From contig CALSMP010000005.1 of assembly GCA_943787485.1 (NCBI GenBank), forward strand, positions 62,001-126,000: 64,000 nt of DNA. Reading direction: 5' to 3'. Position 1 is the first letter of the stretch. Each line of letters starts with the position of its first letter. The notes under the pieces were generated by a model. It was not told the origin of the DNA, made no database searches, and was given only the letters and a program-made list of their open reading frames with translations. This stretch comes from an uncultured Luminiphilus sp. Its GTDB lineage: Bacteria; Pseudomonadota; Gammaproteobacteria; Pseudomonadales; Halieaceae. Below are positions 37,050-46,890 of this stretch, piece after piece. The position numbers were made by a program, and so were the translations under genes.

Positions 37050-37160
37050 AGATCCTGTCTCCGTTTCACACACTTCCCCAGGTGTTGTGCTCTAAGACAT
37101 TGCCCCAGCGGCCGTAGTCGCCATGTGGAAACAAGGCGAGTCTGTGGCCAATGCTGATAC

Positions 37161-37193
37161 AAAAAAGCCGCCCTACTCGGTAAGACGGCTTCG
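37161..37193 (-). terminator. Terminator between acpP and fabF
   Basis: On the minus strand AAGCCGTC pairs with the GGCGGCTT side (one GU pair) and six T follow. It would trim acpP transcripts so that the abundant acyl carrier protein is made in excess of FabF, as in other bacteria. Confidence 0.65.
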
Positions 37194-37213
37194 ATGCTAA
37201 GCCGTTTGGCTAA

Positions 37214-37450
37214 CTAGGCGAGATTTTCGTTGATGTAGTTGATCGCCAACTGTACGGTCGTGATTTTCTCTGCCTCTTCATCCGGAATCTCGGTCTCGAA
37301 CTCTTCTTCGAGAGCCATGACCAATTCAACCGTATCGAGGGAATCGGCGCCAAGGTCGTCCACAAACGATGCCTCGTTACGCACTTCTTCCTCTTTGACG
37401 CCGAGCTGTTCGGCAACGATTTTCTTGACGCGATCTTCAATGCTGCTCAT
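37214..37450 (-). CDS. acpP: Acyl carrier protein
   Basis: The 78-residue acidic protein carries the growing fatty acid on a phosphopantetheine arm attached to the serine of [10 protein letters not shown]. Sequence and length are standard. AAGGAAG precedes the ATG. It lies between fabG and fabF, as usual. The leader upstream is unusually GC-rich, with a CCCCCGCGGGGG palindrome extended to eight G at 37490-37504. Confidence 0.98.
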   Translation of the reverse strand: MSSIEDRVKKIVAEQLGVKEEEVRNEASFVDDLGADSLDTVELVMALEEEFETEIPDEEAEKITTVQLAINYINENLA

Positions 37451-37553
37451 GGTTCCTCACTTCCTTTCAAGTTGATGAAGGGCCACCCGCCCCCGCGGGG
37501 GGGGATTTTACCCGTAAATGCTCCAATAATGGAAAACTAATGATTGGGGCTTT

Positions 37554-38294
37554 TTACCCCATATACATGCCGCCGTTGACGTGCAGGGTCTCTCCGGTGA
37601 TATAGCCCGCCGACTCCCCCGCTAAAAACCCAACGGTTGCCCCGATTTCTGACGCGTCGCCCAGCCTGCCAAGAGGGATCTGCGAGAGCATCAGCTCGCG
37701 ATTAGCCTCGGGAAGATCCCGCGTCATATCAGTGTCAATGAAGCCCGGCGCTACCGTATTAACGGTGATGGATCTAGATCCCACTTCCTTAGCCAGTGCC
37801 CGGGTGAATCCTTCAACCCCCGCCTTAGTGGCTGCATAGTTGGTTTGACCGGCATTTCCCATGGAGCCGACAACTGATGAGATCGTTATAATTCGGCCCC
37901 ATCGCGCTTTCGTCATGCCCCGCAAACAGGCTTTACTCAGTCGGTAAACAGCACTTAGGTTGGTCGCAACAACGTCGGTCCACTCTTCTTCTTTCATCCT
38001 CATAAGAAGGTTGTCCCTTGTGATACCTGCATTGTTGACCAAAATGAGCGGCGCACCAAAACGCTGCTCAATTTCAGCCAGAACCGACGCAATGCTCTCG
38101 GGATTGGTGACATTGAGAAGGAGCCCGGCTCCACCTTTCGGTCCGAGCCAACTTTCTATTGCATCCGCTCCCGCGGCTGACGTCGCGGTTCCAACAACGC
38201 TATGCCCAGCCTCTGCTAATGCCTCGGCAATCGCCTTTCCGATACCTCGACTCGCACCAGTGACCAGGGCCACCTTCTCGCTTTCATTATTCAT
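37554..38294 (-). CDS. fabG: 3-oxoacyl-ACP reductase
   Basis: FabG reduces 3-oxoacyl-ACP with NADPH. The 246-residue short-chain dehydrogenase has TGASRGIG, NNAG, and the catalytic Ser-Tyr-Lys in ISSVVGSMGNAGQTNYAATKAG-like order, and ends with HVNGGMYM. The ATG at 38294 overlaps the fabD stop in ATGA; the longer open frame to 38420 lies inside fabD. Confidence 0.95.
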   Translation of the reverse strand: MNNESEKVALVTGASRGIGKAIAEALAEAGHSVVGTATSAAGADAIESWLGPKGGAGLLLNVTNPESIASVLAEIEQRFGAPLILVNNAGITRDNLLMRMKEEEWTDVVATNLSAVYRLSKACLRGMTKARWGRIITISSVVGSMGNAGQTNYAATKAGVEGFTRALAKEVGSRSITVNTVAPGFIDTDMTRDLPEANRELMLSQIPLGRLGDASEIGATVGFLAGESAGYITGETLHVNGGMYMG

Positions 38295-39247
38295 GGGCTT
38301 GGTTCCCCAATGACTGTATTGAGTGCCACCTGCAATTGATCCGGAGTCTCGATCACAAAGCCCTCCGCCTCTGGCGCTATTCGTCGTGTCAGACCTGTAA
38401 GTACTCTTCCCGGCCCGCATTCAATAAAGCGCCGGCACCCCATTCCCATCATGGTTGCCATGCACCCTGTCCAGCGCACTGGAGAGACAACCTGATCGAC
38501 CAATAACGTCCTAATAGCCTCTGCATTAATCTGAGCCTCACCGTTAACGTTGCTGATCACGGGAATAACAGGATCTTGTACCGGCATCTCAGTCAGGGCA
38601 GCCTGCAAAACCTCCGCTGCGTGCTGCATCATGGGCGTGTGAAACGGTGCACTGACGGGCAGCGGCAGGACTCGCTTTGCGCCCTCGGCCTTGAGCGACT
38701 CCGCGGCCATGCTGACGGCCCCCGCTTTTCCGGCGATCACCACTTGCCCCGGCGAATTAAAATTGACCGCGAGCACTGGCAGCCCCGTCTGCTCGGAGAC
38801 AGCGTCACACACTTGATTGATCAATGCGTCCTCGAGGCCTATGACTGCCGCCATCGCGCCTTCCCCGACGGGAACCGCCGCCTGCATAGCTTCTCCGCGC
38901 AAGCGAACCAGCCGAACGGCATCGCCGAACTCTAAAGCCCCTGCCGCCACAAGCGCAGAGAACTCCCCCAGGCTGTGACCCGCGGCCACCACCGGCATTG
39001 GGCCATCTTGCTGTTGCCACACTCGGAAAAGAGCAACGCTAGCGGTCAGGATAAGCGGCTGGGTGTTTTCGGTCAGCGCGAGAACGTCAGAAGGTCCCTG
39101 CTGTGCCATCTGCCACAAATCCAAACCCAGCTCATCGGATGCTTCGGCAAAGGTTGTCTTGACAACGGAGTGCAATTCGCCCATTTCCGACAACATGCCG
39201 ACGGCCTGCGAACCCTGACCCGGGAATACAAACGCGAGTGATGTCAC
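38291..39247 (-). CDS. fabD: Malonyl-CoA:ACP transacylase
   Basis: FabD loads malonate from CoA onto ACP. The 318-residue protein opens with FVFPGQGSQAVGM, has the nucleophile serine in AGHSLGEFSAL, the FNSPGQVVIAG block and the catalytic histidine in SAPFHTPMM. The start is GTG 39247. Upstream lies rpmF, 130 nt away, and neither plsX nor fabH stands between them. Confidence 0.95.
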   Translation of the reverse strand: MTSLAFVFPGQGSQAVGMLSEMGELHSVVKTTFAEASDELGLDLWQMAQQGPSDVLALTENTQPLILTASVALFRVWQQQDGPMPVVAAGHSLGEFSALVAAGALEFGDAVRLVRLRGEAMQAAVPVGEGAMAAVIGLEDALINQVCDAVSEQTGLPVLAVNFNSPGQVVIAGKAGAVSMAAESLKAEGAKRVLPLPVSAPFHTPMMQHAAEVLQAALTEMPVQDPVIPVISNVNGEAQINAEAIRTLLVDQVVSPVRWTGCMATMMGMGCRRFIECGPGRVLTGLTRRIAPEAEGFVIETPDQLQVALNTVIGEPSP

Positions 39248-39377
39248 CTAACCCCTCCCAGGTTCATCATCAAAGGACACATAGCCCACGTTCCTCGTGC
39301 CCGCTCCGTCTGCCCTGCAATCAGCCCCTTACAACAGCTTGCTCAGCCAGGGCTTGGGCGGGTGGATAAAGCGTACG

Positions 39378-39560
39378 TTAGTCGTCTTCGCCGAGATTCA
39401 GCACTTTCTTGCCTCGATAGAAGCCATCGGCGCTGACATGGTGACGCCGGCGAGTCTCGCCCGAGGTCTGGTCGACGGTCAACGTCGATCCGTCCAGTGA
39501 GTCGTGAGCGCGACGCATGCCGCGACGTGACCGGGTCTTTTTGTTTTGCTGCACTGCCAT
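39378..39560 (-). CDS. rpmF: 50S ribosomal protein L32
   Basis: The 60-residue protein starts [17 protein letters not shown], the L32 signature, and ends in the YRGKKVLN block. I choose ATG 39560; the frame extends 25 codons upstream without similarity. It follows yceD by about 50 nt, the conserved order yceD-rpmF before fatty-acid genes. Confidence 0.96.
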   Translation of the reverse strand: MAVQQNKKTRSRRGMRRAHDSLDGSTLTVDQTSGETRRRHHVSADGFYRGKKVLNLGEDD

Positions 39561-39609
39561 AATCGCCTCCGTTGCCAACTGACGCCCCGTAAGGCAATCC
39601 CAGTTGCAG

Positions 39610-40164
39610 TTACTTTGTATTGAGCCCTTGATCATCAGGCTTCAGAGAAGCCAAGATATCGAAGGGATTCTGTTTCTCTGGCCCGTCGATCCTTCGATCC
39701 ACCGACAAATCATCACCTTGCACGGCGAGGCCAACTTGCCGGCCGCATTCTGTATCACCGTGGTAGCTGTATGAGGGAAGAAACAACAACAGCTCCTCCT
39801 CCACCAACTGCCATAAATCAAGCTCGGCCTCAGTCACCAGTGGCTCATAACGAATTGGCAGCTGAGCCGCCTGATCGTCCGTCCATACCACCGCCAAACA
39901 GCTGAGCGCATCGACCGGCACCGTCACCGGTGTCAAACAACGCTGACAGGCCACGTCCACCGCTCCACAAACTCGTAGCTCTAACACGTAGCGTGCTTCT
40001 TCATCTTTAAAGCAGCGGGCCACTACATCAAATGGTCGCGAAACGGATACAATCAGCCCTGACAGACGTGGAAGCCGATCCACTGGGAGCGAGCCCGAAA
40101 TCGTGACTTCGCGCGCCGCCAGCGTTCGCACCTCAACCGTCTTTGGCAGTGCCCCTGTCGTCAT
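39610..40164 (-). CDS. yceD: YceD (DUF177), 23S rRNA accumulation protein
   Basis: The 184-residue protein has the DUF177 cysteine pattern [12 protein letters not shown] around residues 73-84 and the [10 protein letters not shown] block. E. coli YceD and its plant homologue are needed for 23S rRNA accumulation; the mechanism is not settled. It is the first gene of the leftward rpmF-fab operon and is divergent from yceF at 40241, with 76 nt between them. Confidence 0.9.
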   Translation of the reverse strand: MTTGALPKTVEVRTLAAREVTISGSLPVDRLPRLSGLIVSVSRPFDVVARCFKDEEARYVLELRVCGAVDVACQRCLTPVTVPVDALSCLAVVWTDDQAAQLPIRYEPLVTEAELDLWQLVEEELLLFLPSYSYHGDTECGRQVGLAVQGDDLSVDRRIDGPEKQNPFDILASLKPDDQGLNTK

Positions 40165-40240
40165 GGGCGCGGATCATACGGATGGCCCCCAACCCTGTCA
40201 AAATTAAATACAGGTAATTCAAAGGGTTTGAGACAGTAAT

Positions 40241-40837
40241 ATGACACACAAAGGACTGCCCTCGGAGCTGATTTTGGCCTCAAGCTCGGTCTACCGCCGG
40301 CGGCTGCTGGAGCGGCTAGGCCTGACCTTCACGACGGCAACGCCCTCCATCGATGAGACCACCCGGCCTGGCGAGTCCGCGCAATCCCTCTCTAAGCGCT
40401 TGAGTCGCGAGAAAGCTCAGGTTATTTCGACGAAGTCAGGTGATCCACTTGTCATTGGTGCTGATCAGGTGGCGGCGTGTGAAAATCGGCTGCTGGGCAA
40501 GCCGGGAAGCGCCGCGGGGGCAATAGAGCAGCTCTCATTCTGCGCGGGTAGGTATGTTGTCTTTTTCAGCAGCATAGCCCTGTGGCGGCCTGCGCAAAAT
40601 CAGCTCATTGAAGCTACCGAAACGGTCGAAGTCTCTATGAGAGCGCTAGAATTAGCAGAAATAGAAGCTTATGTCGCCAAGGATAAGCCACTCGATTGTG
40701 CTGGCAGTTTTAAGGTTGAATCATTGGGCATTGCGCTGTTTCGATCCGTGACAGCCCGAGACCCCACAGCGCTTGAAGGACTGCCGCTGATCACGGTTTC
40801 GGCCATGCTGCGGGATGTTGGCTACGCCATCCCGTAA
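40241..40837 (+). CDS. yceF: Maf-type nucleotide pyrophosphatase YceF
   Basis: The 198-residue protein belongs to the YceF (Maf-2) group, which hydrolyses modified nucleotides such as 7-methyl-GTP. Visible are ILASSSVYRRRLLERLG near residue 9, IDETTRPGE, the catalytic GADQVA and the LDCAGSFKVESLG block. In relatives it lies beside yceD and rluC, as here. It converges with rluC, with a 6-nt gap between stops. Confidence 0.92.
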   Translation: MTHKGLPSELILASSSVYRRRLLERLGLTFTTATPSIDETTRPGESAQSLSKRLSREKAQVISTKSGDPLVIGADQVAACENRLLGKPGSAAGAIEQLSFCAGRYVVFFSSIALWRPAQNQLIEATETVEVSMRALELAEIEAYVAKDKPLDCAGSFKVESLGIALFRSVTARDPTALEGLPLITVSAMLRDVGYAIP

Positions 40838-40843
40838 GACACT

Positions 40844-41806
40844 TTATTTCCCTGTGGGCAGCACCTCAAGCACCCGACTGAGTTCAGGCGGCAGATCGCT
40901 CTCAAGCCGAATAGATACCCCATCCAAATCGAAGGACAGGTGTGCCGCGTGCAAAAATAGGCGGGATAGGCCGATAGAAGCCGCCAAAGACTCGGCGGCA
41001 GGATTTGAATACTTTGGGTCACCAAGTATCGGAAAGCCCGCTTGACGACAGTGCACCCTGATTTGGTGGGTCCGCCCGGTGATAGGCTTTGCTTCAATCA
41101 GGGTCGCCCCTTGATATCTTCGCAACACCTGAAAACGCGTGTGGGCTTTTTTGCCCTCGAGGGAAACTCGGACCAGCCGCTCGCCGGAAGGCAACGCATA
41201 TTTTTCGAGGGGCGCCTCAACGTGACTCAGGGAAGCCGGCCAACGCCCCGCGACCAAACACTGATAGCGCTTATCAACGCCATCACGGCGCAAGAGTCCA
41301 TGGAGTTCTCTCAAGGCACTGGCACGGCGCGCCACCATAATCAGCCCAGAGGTGTCTCGATCCAGGCGATGAACCAACTCCAGGTATCGCTCCTCGGGAT
41401 ACATAACCCGCAGTGTCTCGATCAAACCGGCATCAATGCCGCTGCCTCCATGCACCGCAAGTCCTGCCGGCTTATCGAGAACCAACAATAACTTCTCATC
41501 CAGCACCACCCGTTCGCGCAAGGTCTTCACCCATTTGCGCGAGGGCCTTCGGAACTCTCGCTCCTGCTCAACGAATGGGGGAATTCGAATGACATCACCA
41601 GCGCTCAATTTGCTCTCGGGCTTTGTGCGACCTTTATTAACCCGGACCTCTCCTTTGCGGATAGCGCGATATAGGCGAGGCTTGGGGACCCCCTGCAACG
41701 ACCTCATCAGGTAGTTGTCCAGCCTCTGTCCAGCTTCCGGCTCGGAGACGCTCAGATACCGCACCGACGGGCTGCCTCTGGGATTTTGGTCTTTTTTTTC
41801 TGCCAA
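40844..41806 (-). CDS. rluC: 23S rRNA pseudouridine(955/2504/2580) synthase RluC
   Basis: The 320-residue protein has an N-terminal S4 RNA-binding domain (GQRLDNYLMRSLQGVPK, GEVRVNKGR) and the RluA-type catalytic block HRLDRDTSGLIMVARR with its aspartate. The late TGRTHQIRVH motif is also typical. The start may be TTG 41806, ahead of a run of eight A, or GTG 41764; similarity supports at least residue 16 onward. It is divergent from rne, the usual arrangement. Confidence 0.92.
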   Translation of the reverse strand: MAEKKDQNPRGSPSVRYLSVSEPEAGQRLDNYLMRSLQGVPKPRLYRAIRKGEVRVNKGRTKPESKLSAGDVIRIPPFVEQEREFRRPSRKWVKTLRERVVLDEKLLLVLDKPAGLAVHGGSGIDAGLIETLRVMYPEERYLELVHRLDRDTSGLIMVARRASALRELHGLLRRDGVDKRYQCLVAGRWPASLSHVEAPLEKYALPSGERLVRVSLEGKKAHTRFQVLRRYQGATLIEAKPITGRTHQIRVHCRQAGFPILGDPKYSNPAAESLAASIGLSRLFLHAAHLSFDLDGVSIRLESDLPPELSRVLEVLPTGK

Positions 41807-42285
41807 TTGAATAACTTACCGTTTGGTGATACTTTCGCGGCCACTGAGGACTTCCTTTTAGAGAAGTTGTGGCCAACCCGACGCGATTATGGCGCAACGG
41901 ATGTGGGCCGAGCGCAAGCAGACAGTAGCTTGATGCGCCGTTGCTGACCAGTTCTTTTACGCAGCGTGCTGCTTCTGGACAGTAAAGTCCTCAGCAAATG
42001 AATTGGAGGCTGATCCGTCACTTCTGCCGACTCCGGGGTCACTGAGGACTACTAATCCCCGTTTGAATCCAGGCGTGACCAGGCCAAATAAAACCGCGAT
42101 GACACAGACGCGGTGCGAACTTAAAGGGTCGTTGCAGTGACGGCCCAAAATGTGAAGCAAGCCGAACGTGAGCGTAAGCCTCGTTCGCTACCCCTCAATC
42201 GCTGGGGAGGTAACCTGCCTGCACGCAGGGGAACCGCTGGTTCTCGCGCACCGTGTTCAGTGGCACCGCCAACTGGACAGTTGTT
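41807..42285. other. 479-nt rluC-rne divergent region with a long rne leader
   Basis: No protein gene is supported here. The stretch should contain the rluC promoter and the rne promoter and untranslated leader. Near the rne start are two GC hairpins, CCCC/GGGG at 42191-42207 and CCTGC/GCAGG at 42214-42229, the second extendable by GGT/ACC. In E. coli the structured rne leader is bound by RNase E itself to limit its own synthesis; a similar role here is inferred. Confidence 0.5.
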
Positions 42286-45090
42286 ATGAAAAAAATGTTA
42301 ATCAACGCGACACAGCGCGAAGAAGTGCGTGTCGCTCTCGTTGATGGCCAGCGACTTTACGATTTAGACATCGAAAACCGCGCCCGCGTTTCGACCAAAG
42401 CCAACGTTTACAAAGCCAAGGTAACCCGCGTCGAGCCAAGTCTTGAAGCCGCCTTCGTCGACTTTGGCGCAGATCGACACGGCTTCCTTCCCCTCAAAGA
42501 AATTGCGCATCAGTACTATCGCAGCTCCGCTCCAGCAGGAGACGGACGTGCCCGAATCAAAGATGTGTTGAAAGAGGGTACAGAAGTAATCGTTCAGGTG
42601 GATAAGGAAGAGCGCGGCACCAAAGGCGCGGCGCTCACCACCTACATCAGTTTGGCCGGACGCTACATGGTGTTAATGCCGAACAACCCGAAGGCCGGCG
42701 GCATCTCTCGCCGCATCGAGGGCGATGACCGAAGCGAGCTCAGGGATGCCCTGGCTCAGCTGAATATCCCCGATGGTATGGGCGTCATCATCCGCACAGC
42801 GGGGGTCGGACGATCCGCCGAGGAGCTTCAGTGGGATTTAGACTACCTGCTGCAGCTTTGGGGCTCCATTGACACGGCTGCCAACGAAAATAAGGCCCCG
42901 GTGCTTCTGTTTCAAGAAAGCGATGTCATTATTCGGGCAATTCGCGACTATTTACGCGACGATATCGATCAGGTTCTCCTGGATGATAAAGTCGCTTGGC
43001 AGCAGGCTCATGACTTTGTCTCGATGGTGATGCCCAAGTATCAGCAGCGCATCAAACTCTACGAAGATGCTACCCCGCTGTTCAATCGCTTTCAGGTAGA
43101 AGGCCAAATCGAAACGGCGTTCCAGCGAGAGGTTCGCTTGCCATCGGGTGGATCTATTGTTATCGACCCTACCGAGGCTCTGATCTCCATCGACATTAAC
43201 TCGGCGAGAGCGACCAAAGGCTCGGATATTGAGCAAACCGCGTTGCAAACCAATCTCGAGGCAGCGGATGAAATTGCTCGTCAGCTGCGGCTGCGCGACA
43301 TGGGCGGTTTAATCGTGATTGATTTCATCGACATGAGCGCCAACAAAAATCAGCGCGCCGTTGAAAACCGTATTCGCGACGCCCTCGAAATCGACCGCGC
43401 GCGGGTACAGGTTGGACGAATCTCTCGCTTCGGTCTGCTTGAAATGTCCCGCCAACGGCTGCGGCCCTCACTGGGGGAGACCAGTGCGATTGTCTGCCCA
43501 CGATGCACAGGCCAAGGCACGATAAGAGATACTAAGTCATTAGCATTGTCTATTTTGCGGCTTCTACAAGAAGAAGCTGGCAAGGAGAGGACTGCTGAAG
43601 TTCGCGCCTTGGTGCCTGTGGATGTCGCCGCGTTCCTGCTGAACGAAAAGCGCAGTGCGGTCAACGAAATCGAAACATCTGGAAATGTCCGGGTTCTCAT
43701 TGTCCCCAATCCACACCTGGAAACCCCCCATTTCGAAGTCATTCGACTGCGGGACGATGAAATTGAGGAAGATCCAGCCGCTAGCTACGAGATTGAGCTG
43801 GATATCCCGGATCCAATCGCGATTCGTGATGACGCCGACGTCACACCGGCCGCTCCTCAGGCGCTTGTCCGCGGTGTAACACCTCAGCAGCCCGCACCGG
43901 CGCCTGTGCAAGTGACAGCTGATGTAGTCGCCTCGGCAACCGTTGCGGCCAATCCCGAGAAAGGAAAATCGCCCGGTATTTTGGGTAAAGTTTGGTCCGC
44001 GTTGTTTGCTCCAGTGGCGGATGAGGCTACTGATCAAGAACCAGCGCCCGAGGCGGAATCAAACAAGCAGGATCGAGAAACAGAGGACGAGTCACGTAAG
44101 GGAAATCGCGGCAATCGTAACCGAAATCGAAACCGATCTGAGCCACGAAACCGCGGCCGCGCTGAAGAAGACACAAGCGACGAAGAATCGGCCAATGCTC
44201 CTGTGGAGTCAAATTCACAGCCAGAAGACGGTGACGACGAGGATCGACCAAAGCGTAGCCGGCGGCGGCGCGGTCGACGTGGCGGTCAGCGACGACGCGA
44301 TGATGATGAGGGCCTACCCCAAGCTTCTGAAGAGGCCGAGGCTGATGCTGACGAAGCAGCGACTGAGGGCAACGACGAAGGGCTTGATGAGGCTCCTCGA
44401 CACAGGCCCGCCGAGATGCGCAGCGAGGGGCGACGGCGGCGTCAGCGAGGACCGAGGCCGGAAGCCTCATCCACATCCGCTGAAGCGCCGGCAGCTGATG
44501 ACATTACAGTTCAAGCATCTGCAAGCATGGAAACGGCGCTGGATGAGCCTATAGCGGCTCAAGCGCTAGCCGAGCCAAGCGACGGGTTAGCTGATGCAGC
44601 GAAACTCCCCCAACAAATCGACGTGCCAGCTCCCGCTCAGCAAGCGGCGGATGAAAACTTGCAAGAGCTCTCTGCAGTAAATGATGAAGAGCCTACTGCT
44701 GACGTGAGCGAGGCATCTGCTACAACCATGGCGTCAGAGGTGCAGGCAGGAGCTTATGTAAGCAATACTGACGCGACCTCGACCTCGGAGGCGGCTAACG
44801 TTGGCTCCCTTACCACTCCAGCAGCACCCGTGGCTGATCAAGGTGGCTTGGACAGCAGTGGTCGCGCGGTGAATGATCCGAGAGTAGCAGCCAAACCCAT
44901 CCTTACCGTCGAGGTGCACACCACTCTCTCAACTCTCTTTTCTGGGCACGAGGCACCGCCGGTGAGTGTCGTGGATCGAAATATCCCACGGGCCAGCAAC
45001 GATCCTCGCGGCCCCCGCTCGGGGGAGGTGGAATCAGCACTGCTGGCCGACTCTGACCCCCATGACGTTCCTGACGCGGTAAATCAGTAA
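42286..45090 (+). CDS. rne: Ribonuclease E
   Basis: RNase E makes the first cuts in mRNA decay and in rRNA/tRNA maturation. The 934-residue protein begins [19 protein letters not shown], followed by the S1 domain, the catalytic aspartates in [10 protein letters not shown] and IDFIDM, and the zinc-link CPRC at about residues 405-408. The C-terminal half is low-complexity: arginine-rich RNA-binding patches ([33 protein letters not shown]) alternate with long acidic, alanine-rich stretches, so partner-binding sites are not obvious. ATG 42286 is the family start; the frame opens 11 codons earlier. Confidence 0.96.
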   Translation: MKKMLINATQREEVRVALVDGQRLYDLDIENRARVSTKANVYKAKVTRVEPSLEAAFVDFGADRHGFLPLKEIAHQYYRSSAPAGDGRARIKDVLKEGTEVIVQVDKEERGTKGAALTTYISLAGRYMVLMPNNPKAGGISRRIEGDDRSELRDALAQLNIPDGMGVIIRTAGVGRSAEELQWDLDYLLQLWGSIDTAANENKAPVLLFQESDVIIRAIRDYLRDDIDQVLLDDKVAWQQAHDFVSMVMPKYQQRIKLYEDATPLFNRFQVEGQIETAFQREVRLPSGGSIVIDPTEALISIDINSARATKGSDIEQTALQTNLEAADEIARQLRLRDMGGLIVIDFIDMSANKNQRAVENRIRDALEIDRARVQVGRISRFGLLEMSRQRLRPSLGETSAIVCPRCTGQGTIRDTKSLALSILRLLQEEAGKERTAEVRALVPVDVAAFLLNEKRSAVNEIETSGNVRVLIVPNPHLETPHFEVIRLRDDEIEEDPAASYEIELDIPDPIAIRDDADVTPAAPQALVRGVTPQQPAPAPVQVTADVVASATVAANPEKGKSPGILGKVWSALFAPVADEATDQEPAPEAESNKQDRETEDESRKGNRGNRNRNRNRSEPRNRGRAEEDTSDEESANAPVESNSQPEDGDDEDRPKRSRRRRGRRGGQRRRDDDEGLPQASEEAEADADEAATEGNDEGLDEAPRHRPAEMRSEGRRRRQRGPRPEASSTSAEAPAADDITVQASASMETALDEPIAAQALAEPSDGLADAAKLPQQIDVPAPAQQAADENLQELSAVNDEEPTADVSEASATTMASEVQAGAYVSNTDATSTSEAANVGSLTTPAAPVADQGGLDSSGRAVNDPRVAAKPILTVEVHTTLSTLFSGHEAPPVSVVDRNIPRASNDPRGPRSGEVESALLADSDPHDVPDAVNQ

Positions 45091-45097
45091 CCCGTTG

Positions 45098-45122
45098 AAA
45101 CGGCCCAAACGGGCCGTTTTTT
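45098..45122 (+). terminator. Terminator after rne
   Basis: AAACGGCCC (45098-45106) pairs perfectly with GGGCCGTTT (45111-45119) around AAAC, with the T run continuing to 45122. It begins 7 nt after the rne stop. Confidence 0.85.
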
Positions 45123-45151
45123 CTATGACACCGAAAAGAGTTGGCCGAGAC

Positions 45152-45179
45152 TTGAACCCATCGGATGCATCGCTATAAT
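45152..45179 (+). promoter_or_regulatory. Sigma-70 promoter of tRNA-Ser
   Basis: TTGAAC (45152-45157) and a perfect TATAAT (45174-45179) are separated by 16 nt. The -10 box ends 9 nt before the mature tRNA, and a GC-rich GCGCGCTCC discriminator typical of stringently controlled stable-RNA promoters follows. Confidence 0.75.
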
Positions 45180-45188
45180 GCGCGCTCC

Positions 45189-45276
45189 GGTGGGCTGGCT
45201 GAGTGGTCGAAAGCGGCGGTCTTGAAAACCGTTGAGGAGTGATCCTCCGTAGGTTCGAATCCTACGCCCACCGCCA
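45189..45276 (+). tRNA. tRNA-Ser (anticodon UGA)
   Basis: The 88-nt class II tRNA has acceptor GGTGGGC pairing with GCCCACC, anticodon loop CTTGAAA (anticodon TGA), a long variable arm (GGAGTGATCCTCC), the T loop TTCGAAT and an encoded CCA end. It reads UCA and related serine codons. Confidence 0.96.
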
Positions 45277-45310
45277 CACAACACGCTGCTGCTTTCAGCG
45301 ATTCTACGGA

Positions 45311-45330
45311 AGGGGCAATCGCCCCTTTTT
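45311..45330 (+). terminator. Terminator after tRNA-Ser
   Basis: AGGGGC (45311-45316) pairs with GCCCCT around AATC and is followed by four further T. It ends the single-tRNA transcript. Confidence 0.8.
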
Positions 45331-45588
45331 GTGTGACTGAGACATCAACAATTGACGAACGTAGCAGGTGCGGAGCTTGACGGAGAGGCCCTTCCACTGT
45401 GTGAGCGGCTATAGGTGAACTTCCGATCAAATAACATTCAAGATTGACCACACATCATCTTCGATGGGCAACGACCAGCGTACACGGGTACCAAACAACA
45501 AACCTGTCCGTGAGCCGACACCTTATCGCCTACTGTACGGCCTCCTCCTTGCCCCCTAAAGCGTCACTCCAACTAATGGCCTAGAGCA
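45331..45588. other. Intergenic region before the P450 gene
   Basis: The whole gap from tRNA-Ser to the P450 start is 312 nt. Beyond the terminator I see no gene, repeat or clear promoter. The P450 promoter should lie here. Confidence 0.4.
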
Positions 45589-46725
45589 ATGAGAGACACC
45601 GATGACAAAACGCGAGCAGCAGACGAATGGCTGGACCTCAGCACATACCTGCCCTCCATAACTGGGTTTGCTCAAGCGAGTGAATTACTGAATGACCCGC
45701 GACTCAAGGCGGATTACCACAGTCTGTTTGCCGCAGTCGGGGCTAGTCAGGGACGGGCCGGGGAAGCAGGAAAGCGGAGTTTACTGAATCTCAATGGCGA
45801 GGAGCACAAAAGACTCCGATCCAAAGTGGCGCCGGAGTTCCGTCCCAGATCAGTCGATAGAATACGCCCTTTTGCCCACAACACGGCCCATAGCTTGTTT
45901 CGTGAATTACCTGAATCACAGTTTTTTGATTTTATGGGGCTGTTCGCCAAACCTTATACCGAACGAACAACCGGTGAATATATCGGTTTCCCTGCCACTG
46001 ATCTTGACTCACTCACATCGGCCATTGATCAAATCAATGAGGCCGTTGGCGATTTAGCAAACCGCGCCTCCGATTTCGATGCTGGCTGTACAGAATTACT
46101 AGACTATGCAATACAAGCACTCATTGAGCGCAGAGACCGACCTACCGATGACGTACTCGGACATCTCGCTCAGCTTATCGCTACTTCAGAAATCGATGAG
46201 CTCTTCGCCGCAAACTTGATCGTTACCTTACTTTCTGCCGGGTTGGAGCCCACCATCTTGCAGATGGGATTGATTGTTGAAGAATTCAGCAAACGGCCTG
46301 AGGTATGGGACATGCTGGCTGCCAACAACGATCTGGTCCCAGCAGTGCTGGAGGAATTGCTGCGCCTTCGCTCGACCAATCAGGGCGTAGTGCGATCGAT
46401 CGACAAAGACGTGGCGCTACAGGGCGTCCATTTTAAAAAAGGCTCACAGCTATTAGTCAATATTGCAGCGGCTAACCAGGATTGCCGCCGTTTCGCAAAA
46501 CCCGACTCCTTCGATCTAGCGGCCAACCGCGGCTCGCATTTGGCTTTTGGGTTCGGTCCACACCATTGTTTGGGGGCTCCGCTTGTAAGAGCACAATTAC
46601 AAGAGGCCATCACTGTTCTAATCAACGAGGCACATTGCCCTCGGGTGATAAATGTTCACTCGAAAACCGGCACAGGCCTTGTCGGTCCTCTCAAACTGAT
46701 CATAGAGATGACGTCGCGGAAATGA
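45589..46725 (+). CDS. Cytochrome P450
   Basis: This 378-residue soluble bacterial P450 has the I-helix motif AGLEPT, the ExxR helix (EELLRLR) and the haem-binding loop FGFGPHHCLGAPL with the ligand cysteine. It is slightly shorter than most bacterial P450s, mostly at the N-terminus. The substrate cannot be read. No ferredoxin or reductase lies beside it, so it must use redox partners encoded elsewhere. ATG 45589 is the first in frame. It converges with the MauG-like gene. Confidence 0.9.
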   Translation: MRDTDDKTRAADEWLDLSTYLPSITGFAQASELLNDPRLKADYHSLFAAVGASQGRAGEAGKRSLLNLNGEEHKRLRSKVAPEFRPRSVDRIRPFAHNTAHSLFRELPESQFFDFMGLFAKPYTERTTGEYIGFPATDLDSLTSAIDQINEAVGDLANRASDFDAGCTELLDYAIQALIERRDRPTDDVLGHLAQLIATSEIDELFAANLIVTLLSAGLEPTILQMGLIVEEFSKRPEVWDMLAANNDLVPAVLEELLRLRSTNQGVVRSIDKDVALQGVHFKKGSQLLVNIAAANQDCRRFAKPDSFDLAANRGSHLAFGFGPHHCLGAPLVRAQLQEAITVLINEAHCPRVINVHSKTGTGLVGPLKLIIEMTSRK

Positions 46726-46890
46726 GCTTAAAGAAGCACAATTCCTGAGATTAGGTTACGTTCGGTTTGGCTAGTCGCCACCCTTTTATTTGCGTCTTGA
46801 AGTGCAGGCAAAGCACCTGGCTTAGCACCCTTTGACAGTACCAATACTTGCATCCTAACTCAGGCTCATTAAATCGTTCTTCACCCTGAA

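Noticed and set aside
45173-45451. A 92-residue leftward reading frame over tRNA-Ser
   Set aside because: It is the reverse complement of the tRNA. Peptides like GVGFEPTEDHSS are well-known false annotations from tRNA-Ser genes.
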